64,000 nt of DNA from positions 1-64,000 of the forward strand of contig JASANC010001568.1 in NCBI GenBank assembly GCA_030248135.1, given 5' to 3'. The notes under the pieces are model-generated. The model was not told the origin of the DNA. It saw only the letters and a list, made by a program, of their open reading frames with translations, and ran no database searches. Made by a program: the position numbers and the translations under genes. Origin of the DNA: Theristus sp. LFF4_11. Its lineage: Eukaryota > Nematoda > Chromadorea > Monhysterida > Xyalidae. Below, piece by piece: positions 10,201-38,043 of the stretch (the first letter of the stretch is position 1; the number at the start of each line of letters is the position of its first letter).

Positions 10201-13200
10201 CGTGTCGATTTCGGGCGAATCGGCAGTGGAAGTTGGCGAAATCGGTCCAGGAACGAAAAACAAGAAAAGGGTGTTATCCAGGGTAATTCAATGCGCTGAT
10301 CACGGATTTTCGGTTAGGTTTCTTATGTGAACAACTCTAGATACTAAATCGTGACGATTTCGGGCGAATCGGCCGTGGAAATTGGCGAAATCGGTCCAGA
10401 AACGAAAAACCAGAAAAGGGTGTTTTTCAGGGTAATTCAATGCACTGATCCCCGATTTTGGGTTAGTTTCTTATGTGAGCAACTCTAGATACTGAATCGT
10501 GACGATTTCGGGCGAATCGGCCGTGGAAGTTGGCGAAATCGGTCCCAAAACGAAAAACAAGAAAAGTGTGTTTCCCAGGGTAATTCAATGCGCTGATCAC
10601 GGATTTTGGGTTAGTTTTTTATGTGAGCAACTCTAGATACTGAATCGTGACGATTTCGGGCGAACCGCCGTGGAAATTAGCGAAATCGGTCCAAATACAA
10701 AAAACTGTGTTGTCCATGGTAATTCATTGCGCCGATCACGGCTTTTGGGTCAGTTTTCTTATGTGAGCAATTCTAGATACTGAATCGTGACGATGTCGGG
10801 CAAATCGGCCGTAGAAATAGCATAGGCGAAATCGGCCCAAAAAACGAAAAATGAAAACCCTGAGGTATCCGGGGTTTAGAAGAATGTGTGACCAACGAGA
10901 TGTGAATTTGGTTCGACCTTCGGGACTTATTTAAAAGTCAGAATATTATCTAAAAATGCGGGAGACGCATATAAAAGGAGGAATATGGCTTTGTGTAAGT
11001 AGTGAGAGACTTGGCTCGACAACTCTTTTCAAGTCTCTGATGTGGTACACACGGATACAAGTACATAAAAGCCATATTTTTGCGCCGTTTATTCACTATT
11101 TCGGTTGCACATGTACTTTGTAGACAATTAAAACTTCAACATTTGCGGTATTTCGGGCATTTAGCGACCACTAAAACCACTAAAATAACGATCAGACTTC
11201 AGATCGCTGATACTGGTTTGCCCAGAACAAAGTGTATCGCAGAGGCATTAGGGAACGCCAGGTCTCCTTTTGTGGCAAAGGCAACGACTCACGGGACAGA
11301 CAGTTTTGCCACTTGAGTTTGGTAAAAAGGCTGAAAATCAACGGAAGACAACACCTTTTTGTCACTGGTGCTGGTGTGTACACAGCGATGCGTACGTTAG
11401 CAACGATAAAACCACATGAAACAATGTTTTGCAGTCTCTGATTTTTCTGTTTTTGCACAGAATTTACAGATTGTTGATTTACAGAAGTTCTGCACAGAAT
11501 TTGCACAGAATTTCGCACATGATGTGATTTCGAACTAAACTGGAAAGGACAGTGAAAAATAATTTTAAAACTGTTTTACACTTTTCAGTAAAACAAACGC
11601 GGCGCAAAAATATAGCTTTTATGTACTTGTATCCGTGTGTACCACATCAGAGACTTGAAAAGAGTTGTCGAGCCAAGTCTCTCACTACTTACACAAAGCC
11701 ATATTCCTCCTTTTATATGCGTCTCCCGCATTTTTAGATAATATTCAAACAATATGAGAGTGCAGAAAAACACTGGAAAAGAACTCACTCAACTCTTTAT
11801 CAAATTTGATTAAATCAACTGAATGTGATCATCAATAAGTGCACGGGCTGGTGCATCTGCATCAATAAGTGCATGCACATGTGCACGAACATGTGCATTA
11901 TTCTTCTGCGTGTCCGGCTTCGGCCATTTGCAACATCGCCGTCGCGTTTTCTCAAATTATTTTTTCGCGCTCTGGTACAGTATGCTCACTGGGGTACAGT
12001 AAACAAGACAATCACGAAGAAAAAAATGCACATGTAGATATGCACATATTCGTGCACTTATCGATACACATGCACAAACCCGTGCACCTAATTTTTTGCT
12101 GAGTGGACAAAAATTACCAAAAAAGAGTGCACGAACGACGACCATAAACAAGCACGACCATGTGTGTATCGCAGGTGCATTGTTTTTCATCGCGTGTGCC
12201 CATGCCACGAGCATACCATATCATCAGTACGGTATATGCGCACCAATTTGCAGTCCCGAGAAACGGTGTTCATTCGCGAGACCGTTGGCTACGGCGTTGT
12301 CGTCTGCGACTCTGGCTACATCTTCTGGGACACCAAGGACAACACGCCGCAGAAGGCGTACTGCTGGGCGGGCAATCAGTGGTGGAAGCATGCTGGCTGT
12401 CGCAATTTCAATCCGAATCCGCAGTGTATCGATAAGTGTACGTGTTTTTAGGGCATGAAAAGTTTTTTATTTTAAATTTTTTTTTAAAATAAAATTTATG
12501 GGCGAAATTTCGAAATTACGGTATATTTTTGCCAACTGACAAAATGACAACTGCTCTGTTCAAAGTCGATCATAATTTCCAAAATCATAACGTACAAGAA
12601 CAAGACGACGCTGGAGACGGATCAGAGTGATCACGTTTTCATTTTGTGATCAGTGCCTTTGCATGAAACGAAACACTTCATTTTTGTTCACTTCTCCCAA
12701 GGGTGCATTGCGCCGCCACCGCTGGGCGCCAACGTGAACGCATCTGCGTTCGTCTACAAGGAGGAGAACTGGCTGGAGAATTGCGATCGAGACGAGATGG
12801 ACGGCCACTATGTTTGGCGGACGTTCGGTGCTGCGGAACTGGCGAACAATAAAATCATGGAAGATGGGTGCGTAACGCGGTACAGTTTCTGTTATTTTTT
12901 ACACAGATAGGATAGGTTTAGAATTAATTATCTCAACGCAAACTTACTTGGCTATTGACAAAAACACCGCGTGCACCTGATTTACTGTGCATGCGCCACC
13001 ATCTTACATTATGTGTGCTGTGTATAACACACAAACGCACTGGCATACACACAGACACCACACACACTACACACTGTGCGTGTGCAGCCGGTGTGTTTGT
13101 GCGCTGACTGTTCACCACTACGCAACATCAGCATACAATCAACAACAAAACTGCGAAAAATAAACAAAAAAGTCAATCATATCTGCAGTATTTCCATAAT

Positions 13201-13839
13201 CAAAAAAAAGAACCAAACAAATCCTCTAGGCGGATGACGATCAAATGCGACCACAATCACGTCTGGTCGGACACGGACGGTGGTAAATCGGTAGATGAAC
13301 AGACCGAGATCGAGGACATCAAGTGCAAATCGGGCGGCGGCACCACGCCGGAGGGCGTCGACTGCAAATGGGAGCACTACGACCACGAGAAACCGCCGTA
13401 CTGCGTGAATAGTGCGTGTGTAAAGGCGGTTGATTCCCACTTGTCAGACTGTTTAAACGACACGCCAGTGAAAAGCACACCATTGAAACCACCGTGGTCG
13501 CGAGAAACCGCATGTCTCTTCAAAACGCATTGAAGCGACCAGCAACAAAGTCATTACAGACTTAAAAACAACACACGAACAATCATATACAGTAGATTTC
13601 TTCAAACCTGTCAGAGTTTGTCGAAGAATGAGAGCACACGCGCGCGCAACTTTGAAGTAAGTGAGTATTGGCTGTGTCAAGTTGAAACCACACCACCATT
13701 GTATCACCGTAGCAGTGGTGCTCTGGTTGTCCAGCTTACCGACACACAACCAATCAGCACATCTCACTTCTAGCTAGCTAGTCTAGCTAAAAAATTTGGA
13801 ACGCTTCACGAATTTGCGTGTCATCCTTGCGCAGGGGCC

Positions 13840-13879
<40 letters not shown>

Positions 13880-16800
13880 CTATGGAATAGACGGTTTTGT
13901 GATTTTCAACCTCGTATATATGGAATACACATACATGTGAAACTGGAGCATTGAGGGTTCGTTGAGTTTCGTTAGATTAAACACGTGATATCGTGGGGAG
14001 GGAGACTTGTTCGCAATAACAGCGACAACACAGCACGTCAGTGTGCGTGATGTCAGCAGCGCGTCACGTGAAAAAACAGCAACAGCAACGGTGCAAAAAA
14101 CCTGGCTGGAGTAATTTTTTTGAGAACAAAAGGATCCATTGAAAAAACCTTCCCCACACTCACGCACCAACACCATTGCTTTCCCATGCGCGTGTCTTTC
14201 TCACAACACATTTCATATGTTTTCAATTTCGCTCCCATGCTGTTTTCAAAATAGAAGTCAGCCCACACTCCAGCGACGTCGTTGCTTAATGCCAGTTTGT
14301 TTCTCACGTTCACGCATTGACTACAAAAACGACCGTGGGAACTTGCGTTCTATTATAATATATTTCATCATATCAGCGTTTTCGGTATTGTTCGCAGCTT
14401 TAATTTGGATGTTTCGCGGGCTGTTTTCTCACCTTCACTGAATTCATCGCACTTGTTTCCAACGAAAGTCATTTATTCCACGTGCCCATACCAGACCCGC
14501 AGTTCAAATCATGCAAGGTGTAATGTTGACAATCTGGAAAGCAATATTCACAAGCGACTATACTTTGCAAGAGCAACTTTTCATAATCCTTCGTATTTTT
14601 ACAAAAAAATTTGTTCAGCCTGCGAACAAGTTGAGGCGATTCCCGGTGCCACGATAACGTACAAGCCAAGCAAGCCAGTGTTGACCAAGCGTTACATCCA
14701 AGGCACCGTAGCTACGATCGACTGCGGAATCACGAAACACGAGGTGAACTGCACGAAAGACGGCGACTGGAGCGAGACTCCCGACCGATGCAGTGGGTCA
14801 CGTGTTTTCGTTCGTGTTGCAGTTTTTTGGAGTTTAAGTATTTCTAGGTTTTCATCGAGTTAATATTGGCCATTAAAATTTGATTTTTGAAAATTTTGAT
14901 TTCTGATTACAATAGGCTGCTTACCAGCGACGAATCAAACCGGTCGAATCATCGAATACAACACCACGATTCTGAGCGATGACGGTTACGGTCAAGCGAC
15001 GCTATTGACAGCATCTTGTAATCTGACAGCTGGGTTGGTGGAAGATTTTATCTGGCTTATCAGATCATCATTAGCTGTTTAGATTTTCAGCTTATTTTCA
15101 AACATTTTGAAAAAAATGCTGGGTAAATTTGTGCAGATATGCGTTCGAAGACTGGAAAGCGAATCCGAACGTCACTTGTGCTGCAGCGAAGGACTGGAAG
15201 CAAAACGAGACGGCCACTTTGCCCGACTGTGTGAAAGGTGTGTGCGCTTTGATGTGGAGATTTTCAGGAGGAATTGAACGATTAACTGCTAAGAGATTTT
15301 ATCCCACTTTATCATTGTCCCGTTTTTATGATTCTATTTGTTCACATGAACTTGAACTCTTCTAAAATGTTGCAACATTTGCTAACTCCGTTTGTTCAAC
15401 GCAAACATTATATCTAATACTCAAACCGAAATTGACGATGAGAGTGCTCATCACTTTTTCTTTAATTAATTTTTACAGTCTGCCCGAAATTCACCGATTC
15501 CACAGTGGGCACGTTCGTCAAAACGCCCGTTTATGATGAGAAACTGAATTCCGACGACAGTTTGGTGCGACCAGGCGGGAAAGTGAAGCTGGATTGCGAA
15601 GATGTGCATCACTGGTCGCACGATCGTGCACTGATCACGTTGGAGTTGACCTGCGTTGACGGTAGGCAACGACGGCAATGCAGCTTTCATTGCCTGTGCG
15701 CCTTTTGAATTGAGCCACATTGGCCGGTCCTACGTAACTGGCATGTACATATATTGTATATGCTACTTTCAGAGCCCAAGTTTTAATCACTCAAAAATTC
15801 AGGAAACTGCGCGTCTGTTCATTGTTTGACGTTACTTTTTCAAATTATTGTCTTTCTGCTCTGCAGGCTCTTGGTCACCGGACATGCAGAACTGTACGCC
15901 AACAACAGGCCCGTGCAAGAAAGTGGCAAGTGAAAATTCTCTTCAAGGATACTGTATGAATTATATCGAAATCACATCAAGCGCCTGACTCTGATGATAT
16001 TAGAAACGTCAATGCCCATTTCGAATTCACGATCAAAGCTCAGTCGATGAGAGTCAAAATTTTCGCTCAAGGTTTCATCCGGCGAGAAGAACGAGCGCAT
16101 GACGGCGATGGCGAGCGCGACCATGTCCTGCACGTCCTTCGTCGTCATGGTCGCCGTGCTGATCGTGATCTTTCTCATTCTGTTGGACTTCAGCGTCACC
16201 AGGCTGTTTCACTTTTTACAGGTTGTTCAATATTCACGAGTTTCTCGAAAATTTTTGTTTCATGAAAGAACATGCCCGGGTGAATGCCTGATGGAGTTAT
16301 TGTCCGCTATATACACGGAGAAGACAAATGAGAGCACGGGCAGTTTTTACGGGGACATCGTCGGGGACGTCTTGGTTCGGTTTCAGCACAGACCAACACT
16401 ATTACTCAACTGTTTGCTCAGTGCCGTCATCCAAAATCAAACGGGCGACCTCTGATCTCACCACCAGACTCATATCACATGCTTTTTGTCAATTATTCAG
16501 CAACGAGAAACGTATTCGTTTTTTTTGCCAGGAAATCACACTGCTGACCGCGTACCTAATCGTCATACCGGCGCGAACGCCCGTCATCTTCGACGCGGGC
16601 GCCTTCTGCGACCCGCTCGCCTCGCCCGACTACAGTCCGCCGGAGATGTCAAAGGAGACGTGCTCCATCATCGCGATCATACTGCACTATCTCTATCTGA
16701 CGCACTTCTGGAGTCTGTTCCTCGAGGCGCTCCACAACTACTGCGTGTTCACGTATACCGTCATCAATCGACCACTGCTCGGCCGACTCGGCCTGATTCT

Positions 16801-17394
16801 GTGCACCCTCGTGGTACCCCTCGTCGTCGTCGGCCCCTCCGGCGCGCTGCTGTTCGCGGACTACGTCAACGAGAACACCTGCTGGGTGAACTGGGGCGAG
16901 CCGGTCGCGTTGATCGAGATGATCGCGATCGCAATGCTTGGTGCACCGGCGATCGTGTTGTCCGAGGCGACCACCATGCATCGCTACCCGAAGCATCCGC
17001 AAGCGAACGACGACTTTGAGCAGTTGCGCACGTCGGCGGCGACCAATTCAAAGGTGGTGGTTTTATTATTGTTTTTTTTGACAAATTCAAAGGTGTGTTG
17101 TTTTAGTTTTTTTTGATTCAAAGCAAAAAACTGGAACTCACATAAACGATCGCAATCTTTCTCAAACAGGGCGGCATCTTCGTGACGCTGATCAGTTTCT
17201 TCGCGTGGATGCTCGGCTCGCAGGCCGTCTACGCCGTCGACTTGTCGTTGTACTCGTTCTCGTCGATTCTGACGATCTGCCTGGGCGTTTGTTTGATTCT
17301 GTTTCACACGCTGGGCAACGAGAAGGCGCGCAGGATGATCGTGCGCTTCTGTTGTTGCTGTTGCAAGCGTGGCGGCAAGCTCGCACCGGTGTGA
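7248..17394 (+). CDS. Adhesion/class B-like 7TM receptor with sushi-type ectodomain
   Basis: Exons: 7248-7311, 8024-8136, 8490-8667, 12228-12437, 12702-12867, 13230-13411, 14619-14792, 14916-15033, 15137-15237, 15479-15661, 15867-about 15929, about 16052-16221, 16532-17053, 17170-17394 (about 820 aa). All phases match except around the TM1 exon, whose start (16052-16072) is uncertain. A signal peptide ([15 protein letters not shown]) leads into [12 protein letters not shown] and further cysteine-rich modules. Sushi-like modules follow, for example CEQVEAIPG...[14 protein letters not shown] and a last one ending [14 protein letters not shown]. Seven hydrophobic helices follow. TM3 starts [17 protein letters not shown], and the second extracellular loop has NTCWVNW, the Cys-Trp of adhesion/class B receptors. 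The tail is short and cysteine-rich ([10 protein letters not shown]). I see no GAIN domain or GPS cleavage site before TM1, unlike typical adhesion GPCRs. Ligand and G protein are unknown. Confidence 0.82.
7603..7773 (-). mobile_element. tRNA-derived SINE, copy 1
   Basis: On the minus strand the head reads CTCGTGGCCTGGTGGTAGTG (A-box-like), then GGGGATCGAGCCCC (B-box-like), as in a tRNA gene. A body with AAGTGCCTATACACCCC (plus-strand form: AAGTGCCTATACACCCCTCG) follows, and the tail is AAAATCACAACAACAAC, that is (CAA)n. It lies in intron 1 of the receptor gene. Confidence 0.8.
8387..8460. mobile_element. Palindromic CATTCATGAA MITE, copy 1
   Basis: Near-perfect palindrome with ends GGCATTCATGAAGCAGT and ACTATTGCTTCATGAATGCC around GTGACGCGTAGC. 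It lies in receptor intron 2, about 30 bp before the next exon. Confidence 0.75.
8688..8808 (-). repeat. Two-hairpin dispersed repeat, right (inverted) copy
   Basis: Reverse complement of 6479-6585. Shared strings include GCATCACGCATAATATGAGC and GCGAGCATAGTATAAGCC. It starts about 20 bp after the donor of the exon ending at 8667. Confidence 0.65.
8979..9325 (+). repeat. Two-copy tandem repeat of about 170 bp
   Basis: Units begin GTGTTCGCCCTTTCAATTTT at 8979 and 9150 and share the following ACACTTTCRCAGT and AACAAAA blocks. It lies in receptor intron 3, directly before the satellite. Confidence 0.75.
9370..10860 (+). repeat. Satellite: about 10 copies of a 149-bp unit
   Basis: The string GCAACTCTAGAT(G/A)CTGAATCG recurs at about 9431, 9580, 9729, 9884, 10031, 10180, 10329, 10478, 10626 and 10766, a spacing of 147-155 bp except for the last (140). 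Each unit also carries CGGGCGAATCGGCCGTGGAA, TTGGCGAAATCGGTCCA and GGTAATTCAATGCGCTGATC. Edge units are the most diverged, as expected of arrays homogenised by unequal exchange. It lies wholly within receptor intron 3. Confidence 0.92.
10941..11746. mobile_element. Foldback element, 806 bp, with arms of about 145 bp
   Basis: The left arm starts GAATATTATCTAAAAATGCG and contains GGAGACGCATATAAAAGGAG. The right arm (11599-11746) is its near-perfect reverse complement. The core of about 510 bp has no convincing ORF. No clear target duplication was found. It is probably a non-autonomous DNA transposon within receptor intron 3. Confidence 0.8.
11835..12095. repeat. Foldback element rich in TGCAC motifs
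   Basis: The left arm (AATAAGTGCACGGGC ... ACATGTGCATT, about 11838-11905) pairs with the right arm (AATGCACATGTAG ... CCCGTGCACCTAAT, about 12025-12090). Both arms are made of degenerate GTGCA/TGCAC repeats. Confidence 0.65.
13789..13892 (-). ncRNA. U6 spliceosomal snRNA gene
   Basis: The minus strand carries the highly conserved U6 core: ATATACTAAAATTGGAAC, the ACAGAGA box (ATACAGAGAAGATTAGCATG), GGCCCCTGCGCAAGGATGAC and CGTGAAGCGTTCCAAA followed by a T-run (Pol III stop). U6 pairs with U4 and U2 and forms part of the spliceosome's active site. The 5' end is GTCTATTCCATAGAC, a short perfect hairpin. It differs in sequence from, but has the same form as, the short 5' hairpin known from Caenorhabditis U6; vertebrate U6 has a longer one. 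The complete hairpin and terminator suggest a functional copy, not a pseudogene. It lies antisense in an intron of the receptor gene. Confidence 0.93.
13913..13922 (-). promoter_or_regulatory. TATA-like box upstream of U6
   Basis: CATATATACG on the minus strand, about 22-30 bases before the U6 5' end, the position expected of a type 3 Pol III promoter. The proximal sequence element could not be identified without a species consensus. Confidence 0.45.
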
Positions 17395-17660
17395 CTGGTT
17401 AGCGCGTTTGTTCGTTTGTTGGGTATATTCTGGTTTCGAGTCCGGCATTTTTTGAATAACCAAACTGAGAATTTTTGTTGCAATGCCATTTTGCAATGCC
17501 ACTATAAGCTCTTTTCGGATTTCTGCACTGACATTTTCTGCATGCAAAGAACCAAATCTCGTGAAGGATTGTTCTGCGTCTGTTCTGCATTTGATCTTCA
17601 GAAAAATTTGATGGATATTTATCCAATTGCTGTGTGACACTGTGAGTGACGTTTGAAAGC

Positions 17661-17666
17661 AATAAA
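17661..17666 (+). terminator. Poly(A) signal AATAAA of the receptor gene
   Basis: AATAAA about 270 bases after the receptor stop codon at 17392-17394. Confidence 0.55.
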
Positions 17667-17692
17667 ACTTCTTCAGATCATACCACTTACGT

Positions 17693-17698
17693 TTTATT
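17693..17698 (-). terminator. Possible poly(A) signal of SMC3
   Basis: AATAAA on the minus strand, about 1.2 kb after the SMC3 stop. It faces the receptor poly(A) signal 27 bases away, so the two convergent transcripts may meet here. A nearer, non-canonical signal is possible. Confidence 0.3.
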
Positions 17699-18888
17699 TC
17701 ATCGTTTTACCGTTCGTTACAACTTACAAAGCTGCCGCACAACACGAAATAAACCGCAAGAGTGTCAAATACTAATTGAGATAACAAAAAAGAAACGATG
17801 AAAATAGAAAAATCGAGAAACACTTTTGTGCTATTTCAACATCAGTGAGAGACCAAATCGAACACAAAAGAAACACGTCACACTAATGGAACTAGACTTA
17901 ATGAATCAGTTTCTGCAAGAAAATGACAACAAATCAAAAACCACACCGCTACATTTTGACAACACAAAAGGAACCTGAACCAATCATCTGAGAGATGCGC
18001 TGTGCCATCGTCAAAATAATAGTTCCAAAAGGCAATTCAATATGAATGCAAATCGACTGATTCAACAACGTGAAACAAACAAGTTTTCTGTTAGCTCTTT
18101 CTTTGTGAATCCCAATCCGTCACTTTCCATAAGAAACCCAGCGGTTTCCAGCGTCACAAAACTGTTGTTATGATCATTAGATAACAGGACATGTTACGTT
18201 GATTATTCAAAATAACTAGATCTGAACGAGTGATTGAAAAGTGATAAGATTTAACCGTCATATTTCCGTGTCACAATTAAAACCCTTCAAACTGACTTCT
18301 GTTAAACTAAATACCACTGAACACCACTTTTGACAAAAGTGACACCACTTTTGACAAAAGTGATACAGAGTCGACCACTAGACACAACTAAATAAAACTA
18401 GACTTCGAAAGGGAAAAAACGTACACCGAACTCTCAAGAAAAGAACACACAAAAATAAACCAAAATTGGAACGTGACCAGCACAGTGGAAAGTGTCATAG
18501 GATGCATAACAAAATCAAAAAATACAAAACACAAATACACGAGAAATTGCAAACAATAAAAAGACAACAAAAATACAGACTTTACTCAACACAAAGAACA
18601 ATCAAAATATCAAAAATCTCACGCATCACCTCAAAAAAAAATTCCAAAGATCAATGAATAAACGAAAAAAAAACCTGATGAAAAGCAACGCTACTCGAAA
18701 TTCAAAAACCTCAAATTGAAATGCCCAAACAATGAATATTAGGCCAATCGAACGGAAAAGTCATCATCGGAATCAAAATCAAACACAAAATAAACAAAAA
18801 ACGCACCACTCCATTGCACTTCCAAATTCCAAAATCAAACAAACACACAAGCCGTAATCGCATCGCCGCCCAATCACCAAACACCCAC
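17699..18888. other. Convergent intergenic stretch, A-rich
   Basis: Very A-rich on the plus strand (T-rich for SMC3), with a doubled CCACTTTTGACAAAAGTG at 18321-18361. No gene is seen. It is probably the SMC3 3'UTR and flanking DNA. Confidence 0.4.
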
Positions 18889-35791
<16,903 letters not shown>

Positions 35792-36469
35792 ATGATGCTC
35801 TTCGTGTCATTAACAATTGACGTCGCAATCGTACTGAGCTGTTGGCTGGTGCTGCACACCAACGCCGGTGAGTCTGATTGGTTGATTATTTGCTTTGGTT
35901 GTTCTCTTTTCTTCTTGTTTCATGTGCTTTGTTTTTTTTTTGCTGCTGTGCTGTTATGTAACATTTTTTTAAATGGTATTATGCAAATGAATGGTCAAGA
36001 CCTGAAACCAGGACCTGGTTGAAACGTTTTTTGCACGATTGAATAACTCACTTAAAGCAGACAAATTTTTCTTTCAAAGCAAAATAAAAACTAATATTTT
36101 GTTTCAGAATTCCAAGAATTGTCGACCAACTTTTGCGCTCTGTTTGCGCTGCAGCAGCTCTGCGAGTCGCTGCTCGTCTGTCAATGGGACAGCAACAGTG
36201 CGTCTCAAGGCCAGTGTCGACTTCGTGTTCCCGGTCTGATTTCACAACTGTTTCAAATCGAATTATATTGAATTGCTTTTGTAATCAGATCAAAACTTGC
36301 GCAACTTTCAAACGTTTTTTTCTCAGTTGCATTGGAAGCGGCGCCACCGTTGGACTTTTGCGGAGCGATAACCGAGCAAGCTGTCTGTCCTTCGCTGGTG
36401 CTCTGCAGGTGGGACTGGACCTCCGGACAATGTATGCTCAATGTTGCCAGTGTGCTAAGTGGCCGGTGA
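35792..36469 (+). CDS. Small secreted protein with two cysteine-rich repeats
   Basis: Three exons, 35792-35867, 36108-36233 and 36327-36469, join in phase to 114 aa. The first exon encodes a signal peptide (MMLFVSLTIDVAIVLSCWLV...HTNA). The mature part holds two copies of a module: FCALFALQQLCESLLVCQWD...GQC and FCGAITEQAVCPSLVLCRWDW...GQC. The pattern is F-C-x(6,7)-C-x(5)-C-x-W-D...G-Q-C, with four cysteines each, suggesting two disulphides per repeat. I do not recognise the family. It is transcribed away from SMC3. There is a donor GTGAGT after exon 1, and the stop is followed by AATAAA at 36603. Confidence 0.72.
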
Positions 36470-36602
36470 TTTCGTTCAGCGGTTTGTTTTTGTGAAGTTC
36501 GGAAATATCAAATGTTTGGTTTCGTTGCGTTTTCTGCTGGTTGTTAGCGTCCTCTTTTGTTTGGAAGTGCGTCTATTTTTTGTGTTTGGTTTATGCTGTG
36601 CT

Positions 36603-36608
36603 AATAAA
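36603..36608 (+). terminator. Poly(A) signal AATAAA of the Cys-rich gene
   Basis: AATAAA 134 bases after the stop codon at 36467-36469. Confidence 0.55.
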
Positions 36609-36897
36609 ACTGACAAGCTTTTGATTCTTCTGCTGCTTTTGAGTTTTGGTGAGATTGTTTTCTTTTCCAACTGTTCGATACTGAAAATATGCTGGTGGAC
36701 TTGCTGTTGGGCTGCACGTGTGTCGTGCAGGTTGTCCAAATACATAGCCGAAAAGCATCTTGTTGTCCCAAAAGTTCCACTTCGACTGGGATGGATACGA
36801 AACTTGTCGAACCATGGAGAATGGTACAACAGAAATAAATTAGAATGTTCCGCTCCAGTTGCAGCAGTCTGGCCGGTCAGCAATCAACGTTGAAAAC

Positions 36898-37485
36898 GAA
36901 AAGTTCTATAGGCCACACACACCCCCACCCCACCCATGATATTTTTTCGTTTAAATTTTGAAAGAAAAACGCTAAATTTTGCTGCAAATTTTTTGAGAAG
37001 AACAACGAAAAATGTCAAGTTATCATATACAAAAAATCATGGTTTTTGAGCAAAAGTTCATGATTTTTGGATGGTCCGAGAAAATTTTTGGGGGTGTCAC
37101 TGTAACTTAGGTCAATGTGAGGGGGGGGGGGTGTCAAGCAAATTTCGAGGGTGTGTGTAGATGGTCCAGTGTCAGTTTTAGGGGCTGTGTGTCGCGTGAC
37201 CCCCCCACCATGTCTTCGGTACTGGTTACCATGCCTCTTCTTGTGTTTTGACCCCCAAAACGTCGCTAATTGTCCCCAGCTGAAGTGAAAACCAACATAC
37301 CGGCTTGAAATTCGATCAATTCTGATGATGTCGCGACGGTTGCCCTTCTTTTCTAAAAACCGACACGCTCGTTGTCGGACATTGTTTAAACGGACCTAAT
37401 TCTAATCCTAATCCTGAAGCCCAATCTTAAGCCTAAAATGATCCTAACCTAATCCTAACCTAAGCCAAGCCTTTTCAAGAAGTAA
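36898..37485. other. Intergenic low-complexity stretch
   Basis: Contains CACACACCCCCACCCC at about 36910 and G-rich GGGTGTGTGTAG near 37150 as a loose inverted pair, and a CCTAA/CCTAATCCTAA-rich patch at 37397-37470. No gene is recognised. An open frame at 37488-37735 has no family match and no splice context. Confidence 0.35.
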
Positions 37486-37847
37486 GATGTCAGAGCAATT
37501 GCGTTTTGAACGAGTTTTTATTGAGGCCGGAGCGTGTGCAGGCGCGCTAGTGGATCATGAGCATGAGCATGCCGATGCCGCGTGCGCGTGCGTTTTAAAA
37601 AAGAAGCGCCAGGTGTCGCGACGACACGACACGAAACAACAACCAGATAACGTAGCGCTTGCAAACAGAGCAGCTGGGACGCTCAAATTTAGATTGCGAG
37701 GCGAATCGTCACCTTATCTGCATCGGAAATGGTAAGCCAACCTTTGGGACGCTCAAAAACTTCATCGCAGATGTTGTTGAAGCCTGAAATCAGTCGGTAA
37801 AACGGTCCAAAATCGACTGCTAAAGGTTTTGCGAGGTAATATCAAAG

Positions 37848-38038
37848 AAAATTTTTGTTGAACTTTCGAAAAATTGTGCCAAAATTGAGGTTTTCAGAGC
37901 ATATTAGAGGAAAATTTTTCGAATTTTTTAGCATTAGGATTTATTAGCATTTTTTAAGTTTGAAAAAAAAAATCCAATTTGAAAAAAAAAACGAAAAAAA
38001 AATAAAAAAAAATTTTTTTTTCAAAGCCCCTAACCCTA
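37848..38038 (+). mobile_element. Fragment of the TAGGGTTAGGGG hAT MITE (displaced end)
   Basis: Matches the right end of the intact MITE (about 33385-33562), including the terminal AAAGCCCCTAACCCTA. It is followed by CCCCTGAT (38039-38046), the exact reverse complement of the ATCAGGGG that follows the other fragment at 39120. See the inversion finding. Confidence 0.7.
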
Positions 38039-38043
38039 CCCCT

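Noticed and set aside
12096..12240. Open frame ...[17 protein letters not shown]... as a receptor helix or signal peptide
   Set aside because: It is in a different frame from the sushi-like exon. The exon starting at 12228 joins in phase to its neighbours without it.
37488..37735. 82-codon open frame MSEQLRFERVF...
   Set aside because: No family resemblance, no poly(A) signal nearby and it abuts transposon debris. Left uncalled.
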